Shown: positions 5,993 through 6,076 of the stretch, in pieces
How positions within the stretch are numbered: position 1 is the stretch's first letter
How the letters are laid out: each line of letters starts with the position of its first letter
Translations under genes and position numbers: made by a program
Notes under the pieces: model-generated
Database searches by the model: none
Seen by the model: only the letters and a program-made list of their open reading frames with translations
What the model was told of the DNA's origin: nothing
From: Anaerolineae bacterium
Lineage (GTDB): Bacteria; Chloroflexota; Anaerolineae; CG2-30-64-16
NCBI GenBank assembly: GCA_025454565.1
Contig: JALOOE010000251.1
Span: 1-6,076, forward strand
Length of the DNA: 6,076 bases
Direction of reading: 5' to 3'

Positions 5993-6076
5993 TCCCCGGA
6001 CGGAGCCGGTCCTTGCGGCGCTGCGCCGCATCTTCGAACGCCCCCAGCCGGCTGTGCCCTGGCGCGATGGCGCCAA
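5979..6076 (+). CDS. Unknown protein, N-terminus only, overlapping the upstream gene
   Basis: Only 32 codons are visible before the window ends. ATG 5979 overlaps the last 14 bases of the preceding gene and has GGAG (5968-5971, within GGAGAGGA) seven bases upstream, a layout typical of translational coupling. The visible peptide is hydrophilic, with a predicted amphipathic helix (VLAALRRIFERPQ) followed by a proline/tryptophan segment (PAVPWRDGA). There is no signal peptide. I faintly associate this kind of start with class I SAM-dependent methyltransferases, but the fragment is too short to support that. The codon usage (GC-rich third positions) matches its neighbours. Confidence 0.6.
   Translation, partial: MTEADPRTEPVLAALRRIFERPQPAVPWRDGA

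Overview
This is a GC-rich (about two thirds GC by eye) bacterial chromosomal segment with six protein-coding genes packed closely together. I see no RNA genes, insertion sequences, CRISPR array or phage genes. The source is a free-living, probably heterotrophic bacterium. The S9 peptidase type, the GC-rich coding style and a GAAGGTT heptamer tract between genes recall Chloroflexota, but that is an impression from memory and I hold it only moderately.

Left part (1-853). The 5' two thirds of a gene for a BaiN/YhiN (HI0933-like) FAD-binding oxidoreductase runs leftwards out of the window. A 186-bp divergent intergenic region separates it from an S9-family serine peptidase. This region holds the clearest regulatory signal in the window: a perfect 12-bp inverted repeat whose two arms each contain a consensus -35 hexamer (TTGACA). 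Each -35 is followed at exactly 17 bp by a good -10, one pointing left and one pointing right.

Middle (854-3701). The S9 peptidase (653 aa, predicted Ser473/Asp560/His592 triad) is followed, after a 31-nt spacer made almost entirely of heptamer repeats, by a 6-phosphogluconate-dehydrogenase-like NAD(P)-dependent oxidoreductase with a DUF1932-type C-terminus. The two are probably co-transcribed.

Right part (3702-6076). Two consecutive genes appear to encode (alpha/alpha)6-barrel, glycosidase-like proteins. The first resembles the GH37/GH63 (trehalase / mannosyl-oligosaccharide glucosidase) group. The second is a conserved-looking protein I cannot name. A third gene overlaps the second by 14 nt and runs off the window. 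All genes from 854 onward are on the plus strand with short gaps, so they may form one long operon or two. The two barrel proteins and the unknown third gene look like a translationally coupled unit that may process an oligosaccharide or glycoside, but no substrate can be read from the sequence. The C-terminus of the first barrel protein looks shortened, and a possible single-base frameshift is flagged.
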